A stretch of DNA of 64,000 nt, from the NCBI RefSeq assembly GCF_003014735.1, contig NZ_PYAX01000010.1, positions 62,001 through 126,000 of the forward strand. The letters run 5' to 3'. The notes under the pieces are model-generated. The model ran no database searches. It was not told the DNA's origin and was given only the letters and a program-made list of their open reading frames with translations. The DNA comes from Saccharothrix carnea. Its GTDB lineage: Bacteria; Actinomycetota; Actinomycetes; Mycobacteriales; Pseudonocardiaceae. This document shows positions 49,375 to 57,838 of this stretch, one piece after another (the first letter of the stretch is position 1; the number at the start of each line of letters is the position of its first letter). The position numbers were made by a program, and so were the translations under genes.

Positions 49375-50376
49375 TTAGCGGGGGGCGGGGGCGGTGGAGG
49401 AGCGGACGACCAGTTCGGGTTCGAAGAGGAGTTCCTCGTCGGGGACCGGGGTGCCGGCGATCTGGTTGGCCAGGAGCTCGACGGCGGCGCGGCCCATCGC
49501 CTCGATCGGCTGGCGGACCGTGGTCAACGGCGGCTCGGTGCAGGTCATGAGCGGTGAGTCGTCGTAGCCGACGACGGACACGTCGTGCGGCACCTTGAGC
49601 CCGTGCCGCCGCACGGCCCGCACCGCGCCCAACGCCAACGGGTCGGAAGCGCACAGGATCGCCGTGACGCCGCGGTGCAGCAGCCGGGTCGCCGCGGCCT
49701 GCCCGCCCTCCAGCGAGAACATCGCGTGCTCCTCGAACAGCTCCACCCCGGCCGCCGACGCGCACGACGTCAACGCGGTGAGCTTGCGCCGCGACGGCAT
49801 GTGGTCGGACGGACCGAGCACCGCGCCGATCCGCACGTGCCCCAACGCCACCAGGTGCCCGAACGCCTGCTCGACCGCCACCGCGTCGTCGCACGACACC
49901 CGCGGGAACCCGAGGTCCTCTATGGCGGCGTTGACCAGCACCGCGGGCAGCTTGCGCCGCGTCATCTGCCGGTAGTGCTCGTGCGACGCGTCCGCCTGCG
50001 CGTACTGCCCGCCGGCGAACACCACGCCGGACACGTGCTGCTCGAACAGCAGCTCCAGGTAGTCCGCCTCGGTCACGCCGCCCGCCGTGCGGGTGCACAG
50101 CACGGGGGTGAACCCGCGTTGCGCCAGGGCGTTGCCGACCACGTCGGCGAACGCCGGGAAGATCGGGTTCTGCAGCTCCGGCAGCACCAGCCCGACCAGC
50201 CGGGCACGTTCGCCGCGCAGCTGCGTCGGCCGTTCGTAGCCCAGCACGTCCAGCGCGGTGAGCACGGCCGACCGCGTCGCGTCGGACACGCCCGGCTTGC
50301 CGTTGAGGACCCGGCTGACCGTCGCCTCGCTCACGCCGACCTTCGCGGCCACTTCCGCCAACCGCCGTTGCGTCAT
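49375..50376 (-). CDS. LacI family regulator of the alpha-glucoside operon
   Basis: A 333-residue LacI/GalR repressor: helix-turn-helix and hinge in RRLAEVAAKVGVSEATVSRVLNGKPGVSDATRSAVLTALDVLGY, then the sugar-binding domain (LVGLVLPELQNPIFPAFADVVG, SGVVFAGGQYAQAD, AILCASDPLALGAVRAVRRHG, VVGYDDSPLMTCTEPPLTTVRQP). A TATAGT -10 box ends six bases before the ATG, so the mRNA is probably leaderless. TTGC repeats 10 bases apart lie 32-59 bases upstream. It is transcribed toward the ABC operon and ends before repeat copy D and a T-run terminator. The ATG overlaps the stop of a crotonase-like gene. Confidence 0.92.
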   Translation of the reverse strand: MTQRRLAEVAAKVGVSEATVSRVLNGKPGVSDATRSAVLTALDVLGYERPTQLRGERARLVGLVLPELQNPIFPAFADVVGNALAQRGFTPVLCTRTAGGVTEADYLELLFEQHVSGVVFAGGQYAQADASHEHYRQMTRRKLPAVLVNAAIEDLGFPRVSCDDAVAVEQAFGHLVALGHVRIGAVLGPSDHMPSRRKLTALTSCASAAGVELFEEHAMFSLEGGQAAATRLLHRGVTAILCASDPLALGAVRAVRRHGLKVPHDVSVVGYDDSPLMTCTEPPLTTVRQPIEAMGRAAVELLANQIAGTPVPDEELLFEPELVVRSSTAPAPR

Positions 50377-50954
50377 GGAGCAACTATACGGCAGGACTTA
50401 CGTTCCGCTTGCGTTGACTTGCACTCGTTTGCGAGTTCGACGGCCGTCCGCAGCACCGACGACGGCGGCACGACCCGGTCCACCAACCCGGTGCGCAACG
50501 CCTCGTCGGCGGTCACGCGCCGTGCCACCAACACCTGACCGCCCGTCACCCGACAGTCGGTCACCCACCCGAGGCCACCGTCCGAGGACAGCACCCGCAG
50601 GTCACACGCCATGGCCAGTTCCGCCGCCTCGCCGGACGGGCTGCCGCCGATCGCCGCGACCACCGGCACAGGCAGGTTCACCACCTCGTCACGCACGCCG
50701 CGCAACGACGCCGCCACCGCCTCCCGCTGCGCCGCCGACACCCGGACCAGCCGTTTGATGTCGATGGCGCACAGGCCGGGGTCGACCAGCAGCACGACGG
50801 CACGGGCACTGGCCACCACGGGCAGCAAGGCGCGCACATCGGACAGCACGGTGTCCGACGGCTCGCCGATCCGGATGACCGCGATCCCGCCGGAGACATC
50901 GAGTGAGACGGTCATGAGGCCGACATCGTGGCCGACGGTTCCCCCGGTTGTCAT
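50373..50954 (-). CDS. Degenerate enoyl-CoA hydratase-like protein
   Basis: A 193-residue crotonase-fold remnant (family length 250-270). Recognisable parts are VSLDVSGGIAVIRIGEPSD, PVPVVAAIGGSPSGEAAELAMACDLRVLSSDGGLGW and ADEALRTGLVDRVVPPSSVL. The oxyanion-hole GGG motif reads SGEAAE, about 15-20 residues are missing after DCRVTGGQ, and the usual C-terminal helices are replaced by NECKSTQAERKSCRIVAP, encoded by the lacI promoter region with untypical codons (AGT-free but ATA, GTT, GCT, CAA). Hydratase activity is therefore doubtful. The ATG at 50954 follows GGGGTGG; 50915 is the alternative start. The stop overlaps the lacI ATG. It could be counted as a decaying gene. Confidence 0.65.
   Translation of the reverse strand: MTTGGTVGHDVGLMTVSLDVSGGIAVIRIGEPSDTVLSDVRALLPVVASARAVVLLVDPGLCAIDIKRLVRVSAAQREAVAASLRGVRDEVVNLPVPVVAAIGGSPSGEAAELAMACDLRVLSSDGGLGWVTDCRVTGGQVLVARRVTADEALRTGLVDRVVPPSSVLRTAVELANECKSTQAERKSCRIVAP
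50383..50388 (-). promoter_or_regulatory. -10 box of a leaderless lacI transcript
   Basis: TATAGT on the minus strand, six bases before the lacI ATG. That distance would place the transcription start at or next to the A of the ATG. No good -35 is seen 17-18 bases upstream. Confidence 0.5.
50408..50435. promoter_or_regulatory. Three TTGC repeats with 10-base period: LacI operator candidate
   Basis: CTTGCG, CTTGCA and TTTGCGAG place TTGC at 50409, 50419 and 50429, exactly one helical turn apart, upstream of the lacI -10 box. Similar elements two turns apart precede the binding-protein gene, so this LacI protein probably controls both promoters. Confidence 0.6.
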
Positions 50955-50996
50955 GTTCCACCCCACTATCGGGTGATGGCGGGGTACAAATCCCCT

Positions 50997-51554
50997 GTGA
51001 AGCGGTGGCTGATGGCGGTGGTGTTGGTCGGGCTGGTGACCGGGTGCGCGGTGCCCGTGGCGGGACAGCCCGCCCCCGGTCCGACGTCGTCCGCCGCCGG
51101 GGCGGAACCCGAGGTCGTGCGCTGGGTGAACAACTTCTGCGGCGTGGCGAAGTACATGGTCGCCTCGGGCGGGGTGTCGTTCGACCAGACGCAGGCCCAG
51201 GCCGACCCGGTGCAGGCGAAGAAGTCCGTCAGCGACTCGCTCGGCCGCGTGGTCGACGTGCTGAACGTCGTGCTGCACGACCTCGACGAGCTGACCCCGG
51301 CACCGGTGCCCGCCGCCGACACCGCGGTCGAGGTCATCAGCGAGCCGCTGACCAGGGCGAGGGACAAGTTCGCCTCGGCCAAGTCGGCCGTGGACGCCGC
51401 GCCGGAGATGACCGTCGACCTCTTCTCCACCGTCATCCAGGACATGACCGAGGCGGTCACCGTGATGAACGAGGCCGTGGAGAAGATGGCCGTGGTGTCC
51501 CTGCCGGACGAGTTCCGCGACGCGGCCGACCAAGCCGAGAACTGCGCGGGCTGA
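50997..51554 (+). CDS. Small putative lipoprotein
   Basis: A 185-residue exported protein with a lipoprotein signal (RWLMAVVLVGLVTGC, Cys17). The mature part is acidic and helical (WVNNFCGVAKYMVASGG, VKKSVSDSLGRVVDVLNVV-like and DLFSTVIQDMTEAVTVMNEAVEKMAVV), with two cysteines near the ends (NFCGV and ENCAG) that could form a disulfide. I do not recognise the family; similar anchored helical proteins are common in mycobacteria and relatives. GTG at 50997 is chosen because the signal starts at once; an ATG at 50976 is possible. It is divergent from the crotonase-like gene and ends in front of a very strong hairpin. Confidence 0.7.
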   Translation: MKRWLMAVVLVGLVTGCAVPVAGQPAPGPTSSAAGAEPEVVRWVNNFCGVAKYMVASGGVSFDQTQAQADPVQAKKSVSDSLGRVVDVLNVVLHDLDELTPAPVPAADTAVEVISEPLTRARDKFASAKSAVDAAPEMTVDLFSTVIQDMTEAVTVMNEAVEKMAVVSLPDEFRDAADQAENCAG

Positions 51555-51573
51555 CGCCCGTACCCGTACCGAG

Positions 51574-51605
51574 CCGCTATTCCGCACTTGTGCGGAATAG
51601 CGGCC
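51574..51605 (+). terminator. 32-base perfect hairpin before the LanM gene
   Basis: GCCGCTATTCCGCAC and GTGCGGAATAGCGGC, 15 perfect pairs with a TT loop, 19 bases after the lipoprotein stop and 61 bases before the LanM start. It should end the lipoprotein transcript; because it sits so close to LanM it also limits where the LanM promoter can be. Confidence 0.8.
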
Positions 51606-51666
51606 GTCCGTCCGCAAATCTGGGGGCACGACCCCCATGTGCGCCGCCGCACGTCCGTGACACGTT

Positions 51667-54585
51667 GTGCGCGTGTTCCCCTCCGCCGTCGACCGGCCTC
51701 CAGCGTGGTGGCTCAGCGGCGTGCGCGGGAACACCCAGGAGCTGGTCGTCCCCCGTGGACGGCCCTCATGGGCCGCGTTCGTGGAACGCGCCACCACGAC
51801 CGCGGCCCGTGCAGACCTCACCGGCGGCAGCTGGGACACCGTCGACGAAGCCGACGATCCGGCCGAGGCGTTCGTGTTCGCGCTGAGACCTCTGGTGCGC
51901 GCGGCCGTGGCGCTCGACCCGCGGCTGGACGCCGACTTCGCCCGCGCGCTGGGCAAGCGGCTGGCCAGGATCGCCGCGCGCACCCTCGTGCTGGAGCTGA
52001 ACCTCGACCGGGTCGGCGGGCGGCTGGTCGGCGACACCCCGCGGGAGCGGTTCGCCGACTTCGTCCGGCACGTCGACCTGCCCGCGCTGTTCGCCCGGTA
52101 CCCGGTGCTGGCCCGGCTGCTCGGCCAGGCCTGCCTGCACGCCGTCGAGGCGCACCGGGAGCTGCTGGACCGGTTCGCCGCGGACCGGGCGGAGATCGTG
52201 CGGACCCTGCTCGACGGCCGCGACCCCGGCGCGCTCGCGCACGTGGAGACCGGCAAGGGCGACCCGCACGAGCGCGGGCGCTCGGTGGCCGTGCTGACGT
52301 TCACCGACGGCCGCCGGGTGGTCTACAAGCCGCGGCCCGTGTCGCTGCACTCGGCGTTCGCCGACCTGGTGACCTGGTTCGACCGCCACACCGGCCTCGA
52401 CCTGCGGCTACCGCGCGTCCTGGGCCGGGGCGGGCACGGCTGGCTGGAGTTCGTCGAGCACCGCCCGTGCGCGGACGTCACCGAGGTGGGCCGGTTCTAC
52501 CAGCGGCTCGGCGCGCTGCTCGCGCTGCTGTACGCGGTGGACGGCACCGACATGCACTACGAGAACCTGATCGCGGCGGGCGAGCAGCCGGTGCTGGTCG
52601 ACCTGGAGACGCTGTTCCACCCCACGGTCGCGGCACCGGCCGACCCGGCGGTCCGGGCGCTGGCCCGGTCCGTGCACCGCACCGCCGTGCTGCCGCGCGT
52701 GCTGCTGGGCGAGCACGGCGCGCTGGACGTCGGCGGCATGGGCGGCGACCACGGCGACCGGCTGCCCGCGGACGGCGTGGCGTGGCTGCACCCCGGCACC
52801 GACCGGATGCGGCTGGTGCGCAAGCCCGCGCCGCTGCCGCCCGCGCACAACCGGCCCGTGGTGGACGGTCGCGAGGCCGAGCCCGCCGACTACCAGGGCG
52901 CGCTGCTGGCCGGGTTCCGGATCGGCTACGACGCCCTCTACGACCACCGCGCCGAACTCCTCGGCCCCAACGGGCTGCTGAGCGGTTTCGCCGACCTGCC
53001 GGTGCGGTTCGTGCCGCGGATGACCCAGCTGTACTCGACGTTGCTGGACGAGTCGACGCACCCGGACGCGCTGCGCGGCGCGTCGGCCCGCCAGGACGTC
53101 CTGGACCTGCTGTGGGACGGCGCCGCGGACGACGACCTGTCCCGCGCCCTGGTGCCGCACGAGATGCGCGACCTGTGGGCGGGCGACGTGCCGCTGTTCA
53201 CCACCCGGCCGGGCAGCCGCGACGTGTGGACCTCGACCGGGCAGCGGCTGCCGGACCTGCTGCCCGCGACCGCGCTGGACGCCGTCACGGGCAAGGTCGC
53301 CGCGCTGGACGAAGTGGACAAGCACGACCAGCAGTGGCTGATCAGCGCCGGGCTGGCGAGCAGGCCCCGCCCGGTGGACCACCGCACCGGCCGCGGGGTG
53401 GCCGCGCCGGTGGAGGCGGGCGTACCCGACCCGCAACGGCTGCTGGTGGCCGCGTGCGGGATCGCCGACGAGGTGCTGGCGCACGCCACGACCGCGGCCG
53501 GCCGGGTCAACTGGGTCGGTCTGGAACTGGTGGACGACCGGCACTGGGCGGTCGCGCCGATGGGCGCCGGACTGTCCAACGGCTACACCGGCGTCGCGCT
53601 GTTCCTGGCGCAGCTGGGCAAGGTCACCGGTGCCGCCCGGTACACCGAGTACGCGCGGGACGCGCTGAAGCCGATCCCGGGCCTGCTGGCCGCGTTCGCC
53701 GAGGACGTCGAGATGGCCACGAGCGTCGGCAGCGGTGCGTTCCACGGGCTGGGTGGTATCTGCTACGCGTTGGCGCGCTTGGCGAACCTGCTCGACGACC
53801 GCGAGCTGGACGGCTGGCTGCGCACCGCGCTGGACGTCGCGGCCACTGTGGAAGCGGTCGGCGAGGACCCGGCGAACGTGGTCGAGGGCTGGGCCGGTGG
53901 CCTGGCCGCGATGCTGGCGGTGCGGGCGGAGAGCGGCTCGCCCGCCGCCTCGGCGCTGGCCCGCGCCTACGCCGACCGGCTGGTCGCCGCCACGCCCGGA
54001 GGTGACGGCTTCGCCCGCGGCCGGGCCGGTGTCGGCTGGGCTCTGCTGCGTTACGCGCGATTCGCGGGCGACGACCGCTACGGTGTGGTCGGCCGCGCGA
54101 ACCTGCGTGCCGATCACGCGTTGCGGCAACGCCTGCTCGACGTGGCCGAAGCGGATCACAGTTGGTGCTCCGGGCTTTCCGGCGCGGTGCTCGCGCACTG
54201 CGCACGCCCGGACCAACCGGTCGACGCGCACACCCTGCACCTCGACCGGTGCCTGAACGCCTTGGCGGTGCACGAACCCTTGCGAGACCTGAGCCTGTGC
54301 CACGGTGAGCTGGGTGTGATCGAGGCCCTGACCGTCCTCGCGGAACGCGGGCACGGTCTGGCACCGGCCATGCAGACCCGGCGCGCCGGGTTGGTCCTCG
54401 GCGCGCTGGACCAGTACGGAGCGCGCTGCGGCACGCCCGGTGGCGTGCCGTCTGCCGGTCTGCTCACCGGGCTCTCCGGCATCGGGTACGGCTTGCTCCG
54501 CCTCGGTTTCCCCGAGCAGGTGCCTTCGGTGCTCCTGCTCGGTTCCACGCACGACATCCACCCCCGCGAGGAGAACACCCGATGA
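51667..54585 (+). CDS. lanM: Class II lanthipeptide synthetase (LanM)
   Basis: A 972-residue bifunctional synthetase. The N-terminal kinase-like dehydratase domain (to about 580) has VYKPRPVSLHSAF (K221), GTDMHYENLIA (D295, N300), VLVDLETLF and GDVPLFTTRPG; it phosphorylates and eliminates Ser/Thr in a precursor peptide. The C-terminal LanC-like cyclase (about 620-960) keeps the zinc ligands C834 (SWCSGLSG), C878 and H879 (LCHGELG) and the GLSNGYTGVALF, AFHGLGGICYAL and GLLTGLSGIGYGLLRLG helical-toroid repeats. The usual GFxHGxAG motif is GFARGRAG here, so Arg784 stands where the active-site His is expected. Its stop overlaps the ATG of a 69-residue Cys-free peptide. No transporter or protease gene is adjacent. 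GTG start with a weak ribosome site. Confidence 0.92.
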   Translation: MRVFPSAVDRPPAWWLSGVRGNTQELVVPRGRPSWAAFVERATTTAARADLTGGSWDTVDEADDPAEAFVFALRPLVRAAVALDPRLDADFARALGKRLARIAARTLVLELNLDRVGGRLVGDTPRERFADFVRHVDLPALFARYPVLARLLGQACLHAVEAHRELLDRFAADRAEIVRTLLDGRDPGALAHVETGKGDPHERGRSVAVLTFTDGRRVVYKPRPVSLHSAFADLVTWFDRHTGLDLRLPRVLGRGGHGWLEFVEHRPCADVTEVGRFYQRLGALLALLYAVDGTDMHYENLIAAGEQPVLVDLETLFHPTVAAPADPAVRALARSVHRTAVLPRVLLGEHGALDVGGMGGDHGDRLPADGVAWLHPGTDRMRLVRKPAPLPPAHNRPVVDGREAEPADYQGALLAGFRIGYDALYDHRAELLGPNGLLSGFADLPVRFVPRMTQLYSTLLDESTHPDALRGASARQDVLDLLWDGAADDDLSRALVPHEMRDLWAGDVPLFTTRPGSRDVWTSTGQRLPDLLPATALDAVTGKVAALDEVDKHDQQWLISAGLASRPRPVDHRTGRGVAAPVEAGVPDPQRLLVAACGIADEVLAHATTAAGRVNWVGLELVDDRHWAVAPMGAGLSNGYTGVALFLAQLGKVTGAARYTEYARDALKPIPGLLAAFAEDVEMATSVGSGAFHGLGGICYALARLANLLDDRELDGWLRTALDVAATVEAVGEDPANVVEGWAGGLAAMLAVRAESGSPAASALARAYADRLVAATPGGDGFARGRAGVGWALLRYARFAGDDRYGVVGRANLRADHALRQRLLDVAEADHSWCSGLSGAVLAHCARPDQPVDAHTLHLDRCLNALAVHEPLRDLSLCHGELGVIEALTVLAERGHGLAPAMQTRRAGLVLGALDQYGARCGTPGGVPSAGLLTGLSGIGYGLLRLGFPEQVPSVLLLGSTHDIHPREENTR

Positions 54586-54791
54586 ACGACGCCAACCGCG
54601 ACGAGGTCACCACCTGGAGCGAGGACCAGGACGGCGATCACCCCGCCGGCGAGATGGCGCTGTCCCGCAAGGCCAAGGCGGGCGCCCGCGCCCGTGCGCT
54701 GGCGGGCCTGACCATGGCTGTCGGCGTGTACGCCGCGGTCGCCGTGGGCGAGACCACCATGACCACGGTGAGCGCGCCCGGAGTCCTGTAA
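54582..54791 (+). CDS. Cys-free peptide coupled to LanM (possible precursor)
   Basis: A 69-residue peptide. The N-terminal third is acidic (MNDANRDEVTTWSEDQDGDH), followed by a basic helix (ALSRKAKAGARARALAG), a hydrophobic stretch (LTMAVGVYAAVAVG) and the tail ETTMTTVSAPGVL with four Thr and one Ser. There is no cysteine, so LanM could dehydrate it but not form thioether rings within it. The acidic leader and Thr-rich tail are compatible with a LanM substrate; the hydrophobic middle would also fit a small membrane peptide. The ATG overlaps the lanM stop (ATGA), and GAGGAG precedes it. No similar Cys-containing peptide is visible on either side. Not recognised as any known lantibiotic family. 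Confidence 0.75.
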   Translation: MNDANRDEVTTWSEDQDGDHPAGEMALSRKAKAGARARALAGLTMAVGVYAAVAVGETTMTTVSAPGVL

Positions 54792-54820
54792 CGACTCTCT
54801 TCCCCGCCGCCGAACTGCCC

Positions 54821-54841
54821 GCCCGCACTGGGGGTGCGGGC
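54821..54841 (+). terminator. Terminator hairpin after the LanM-peptide unit
   Basis: GCCCGCAC-TGGGG-GTGCGGGC, eight perfect pairs, followed by AGTTTGG; 29 bases after the peptide stop and 40 bases before the LuxR-type gene. Confidence 0.65.
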
Positions 54842-54881
54842 AGTTTGGCATGCGGCCGTTCGGCTTGACTAAGGTCGGCGC

Positions 54882-57806
54882 ATGCACACCCGCGCGCCGG
54901 TCGTGGTCGGCCGCGACGAAGAACTCCGCGTGCTCGACCGACTGCTGGCCGACGCCGGCGCCCACCGCGGGCGCGCCGTGTTCCTCGTCGGCGAGCCGGG
55001 CATCGGGAAGACCCGGTTGGCGCGCTTCGCCGCCGGCGCCGCGTTCGACCGCGGCATGCGGGTGCTGCGCGGACGTGGCAGCACGATCGGTCCGATCGTG
55101 CCGTTCCGGCCGCTGGCCGAGGCGCTGATGTCGCTGCTGCGCCCGGGAGACGGCCTGGACCTGCGCGAACTCGGCCCCTACCAGTCGGCGCTCGGCAGGC
55201 TCGTGCCCGAGTGGGGTGCCGACGAACCGCGGGCCGCGCACTCCGTGCTGGTGCTCGCCGAGGCCGTGCTGCGACTGCTGGCCGTGGTCGGCCGCGCGCA
55301 GCCGTGCCTGCTGGTGCTGGAGGACCTGCACGACGCGGACGCCGAGACGCTGGCCGTCGTCGACTACCTCGTGGACAACCTCGACCAGGCACCCGCCGCG
55401 CTCCTGGTGACCACCCGCGCCGACCCCGGCCCCACGCTGGACGTGGTCCTCTCGGCCGTGCAGCGGCAGGCGGGCGTGCTGGTGGAGCTGCGCCGCCTGG
55501 ACGAACGCCAGGTGCGCCGGATGGTGGCGCTGTGCCTGGAGGCCGAGGAGCACGAGGTGCCCGCCGAGGTCGTGCAACGGCTGTGGGCCGACAGCGCGGG
55601 CAACCCGTTCGTGGTCGAGGAGATGGTGCACGGCCTGGTCAACGGCGGCCTGCTGGTGCGCGGTCCGGGCGGCTGGCAGGTGCTCGGCGAACTGCGCATC
55701 GACGTGCCGTCCGCGCTGGTGCGGCTGGTCGCGCACCGCACCGACCGGCTCGGGCCGCAGGGGCGCGAGGTGCTGTCGGTGGCGGCCGTGCTGGGCCACC
55801 GGTTCCCGCTGTCGGTGCTGCGCCGGGTGACCGGCATGGACGACCGCGCCCTGCTGTCGCACCTGCACGCGGGCGTGGCCGCGCAGCTCGTCACGCCGGA
55901 CGAGCCCGTGCCCGACTGGTACGCGTTCCGGCACCCGCTGACCGCCGAGGCGCTGCGGGCGCAACTGCCGCCGCCGCACCGGGCCGAGCTGGCCCGCCGG
56001 ACCGCGGACGCCGTGCAGGAGCTGCACCCCGGCCTGTCCGGCGAGTGGTGCGCCCTGGTGGCGTCGCTGCGGCTGGACGCCGGGCAGACCGCCGAGGCGG
56101 GCACGTTGCTGGCGGAGGCGGGACGGCGGGCGCTGGCAGACGGCGCGGCCGGGTCGGCGGTGCGGCTGCTCGACCACGCGCACCGGCTGCTGGCCAGCGA
56201 GGTCGACGTGGCGATCCGCGCCGACGTGCTGGACTCGCTGCTGCCCGCGCTGGCCGAGGCTGGCCAGTTCGAGCGCGCGTTCGCGCTGGTCGACGCGGTG
56301 ACCGAGCTGAGCGCCGCCGGGTTGGGCCGGGTGCGGCGGGCCGAGCTGCACACCAAGCTCGCGCAGGTGGCCAACACCGCCGGTCGCTGGACGGACGGCA
56401 TGGCGCACGTGGAGACGGCGCGGGCGCTGCTCGGCGCGGACGCCACCGACGAGCACACCGCGCGGCTCGACGCGGTGGCCGCGTTCCTCACGTTGAACCT
56501 GGAGGTGCCGGACCGGATCTCCTCGGCCGAGTTCCTGGCCAGGCGCGCGGCCGACGCGGCGAAGCGGGTGCCGCTGCCCGAGGTGGGCTGCGAGACGTGG
56601 CAGCTGCTCGGCGTGCTGGCCCGCGACCGGGACCTGGACGAGGCGACCGAGTGCTTCAGCCGGGCCAGGGCGCTGGCCGAGGAGCACGGGCTGCCCATCC
56701 AGCGGGCGTACGCGGTGATCCGGCAGGCCGGGCTGGACTGGCTGGCCGAGGGCAAGGCGGCGGAGCTGGCCGAGGCGCGCGAGGAGGCGTTGCTGATCGG
56801 CGCGATCAGCGTGGCGTACAACGTGGACGCGATCCTCGGGCTGGACGCCGTGCTGCGCGGGCAGTACTCCGCCGCCGCGGAACAGCTGCCGCGGATCATC
56901 GCCGACACCCGGCGCCTGCAGCTGCGCAACCTCACCCTGTACGGGCTGATGGCGCAGGCGACCGCCGCGGCCCACCAGGGCAGGCGGGCCGAGATGGACG
57001 CCGCGATCGAGGCGTTCGACCAGGTCGGCGGGGTCGGCTCGCAGGAACGGCCGCTGTGCTTCGGGCTGGCGCGGGCGTTCTGCGCGCTCCTGGAAGAGGA
57101 CCGCGCGACGGCCGGGCACGACCTGGCGCGGGCGATCGCGCACGAGGCCGAGACGCCGACCGTGTACCACCTGTCCGGCCGGCACGGGCTGCGGCTGCTC
57201 CTGGACGCCCTGTCCGGCGCGCTGGACCTCGACGCCTACCTCGCCGTGACGCGGTCGGCGGCGGCCCGGATGCGCTGGAACCGGGTGTTCGCGCAGTTCG
57301 CGCTGGCCGTGCTGTTGGGCAGGCTGGGCCGGGAGGCGGAGGCGGCGCAGGCCGTGCGGGCGGGGCGAGAGGCGGCGGCGATCCACCCGCTGGCCCGTCA
57401 CCTGGGGCTGCGGCTGGTCGCCGAGGCGGCGGTGGCCGACGGGTGGGGTGAGCCGGTGGCCTGGCTGCGCGGCGCGGAGGAGTACTTCCACCAGGCGGGT
57501 CAGCCGGCCGTGGCCAGCGCGTGCCGCGGGCTGCTGCGGCAGGTGGGCGCGTCGGTGCCGCAGCGGCGGACCGGGTCCGACCAGGTGCCGCGCGAGCTGC
57601 GGGCGCTGGGCGTGACGGTGCGCGAGTTCGAGGTGTTCCGGCTGCTGGCGGGCCGGTTGGGCAACAAGGCGATCGCGACCCGGCTGCACATCTCGCCGCG
57701 CACGGTGGAGAAGCACGTGGCGAGCCTGATCACGAAGACCGCGCAGCCGGACCGGGAGTCGCTCAGCGCGTTCGCCGCGTCGCTCGGACCCGCCGACCGG
57801 CCCTAG
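54882..57806 (+). CDS. LAL-type LuxR family ATPase regulator
   Basis: A 974-residue large ATP-binding regulator of the LuxR family. Order: AAA/STAND ATPase (Walker A FLVGEPGIGKTRLARFA, residues 34-50; Walker B CLLVLEDLHDADAETL near 150), winged-helix and long helical/TPR-like region (about 400-880), and a C-terminal LuxR helix-turn-helix (VTVREFEVFRLLAGRLGNKAIATRLHISPRTVEKHVASLITK, about 908-950). Such proteins often activate neighbouring secondary-metabolite or sugar genes. It follows the LanM unit on the same strand but after a terminator hairpin, so it has its own promoter in 40 bases or shares read-through. A link to the LanM genes is inferred from position only. Confidence 0.9.
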   Translation: MHTRAPVVVGRDEELRVLDRLLADAGAHRGRAVFLVGEPGIGKTRLARFAAGAAFDRGMRVLRGRGSTIGPIVPFRPLAEALMSLLRPGDGLDLRELGPYQSALGRLVPEWGADEPRAAHSVLVLAEAVLRLLAVVGRAQPCLLVLEDLHDADAETLAVVDYLVDNLDQAPAALLVTTRADPGPTLDVVLSAVQRQAGVLVELRRLDERQVRRMVALCLEAEEHEVPAEVVQRLWADSAGNPFVVEEMVHGLVNGGLLVRGPGGWQVLGELRIDVPSALVRLVAHRTDRLGPQGREVLSVAAVLGHRFPLSVLRRVTGMDDRALLSHLHAGVAAQLVTPDEPVPDWYAFRHPLTAEALRAQLPPPHRAELARRTADAVQELHPGLSGEWCALVASLRLDAGQTAEAGTLLAEAGRRALADGAAGSAVRLLDHAHRLLASEVDVAIRADVLDSLLPALAEAGQFERAFALVDAVTELSAAGLGRVRRAELHTKLAQVANTAGRWTDGMAHVETARALLGADATDEHTARLDAVAAFLTLNLEVPDRISSAEFLARRAADAAKRVPLPEVGCETWQLLGVLARDRDLDEATECFSRARALAEEHGLPIQRAYAVIRQAGLDWLAEGKAAELAEAREEALLIGAISVAYNVDAILGLDAVLRGQYSAAAEQLPRIIADTRRLQLRNLTLYGLMAQATAAAHQGRRAEMDAAIEAFDQVGGVGSQERPLCFGLARAFCALLEEDRATAGHDLARAIAHEAETPTVYHLSGRHGLRLLLDALSGALDLDAYLAVTRSAAARMRWNRVFAQFALAVLLGRLGREAEAAQAVRAGREAAAIHPLARHLGLRLVAEAAVADGWGEPVAWLRGAEEYFHQAGQPAVASACRGLLRQVGASVPQRRTGSDQVPRELRALGVTVREFEVFRLLAGRLGNKAIATRLHISPRTVEKHVASLITKTAQPDRESLSAFAASLGPADRP

Positions 57807-57838
57807 CACCGCGGTGACGGGTCCGTTACACCTGGTGC

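Noticed and set aside
51606..51666. Search for a Cys-containing lanthipeptide precursor just upstream of LanM
   Set aside because: Only 61 bases lie between the hairpin and the LanM start; no peptide-length frame with a ribosome site is present.
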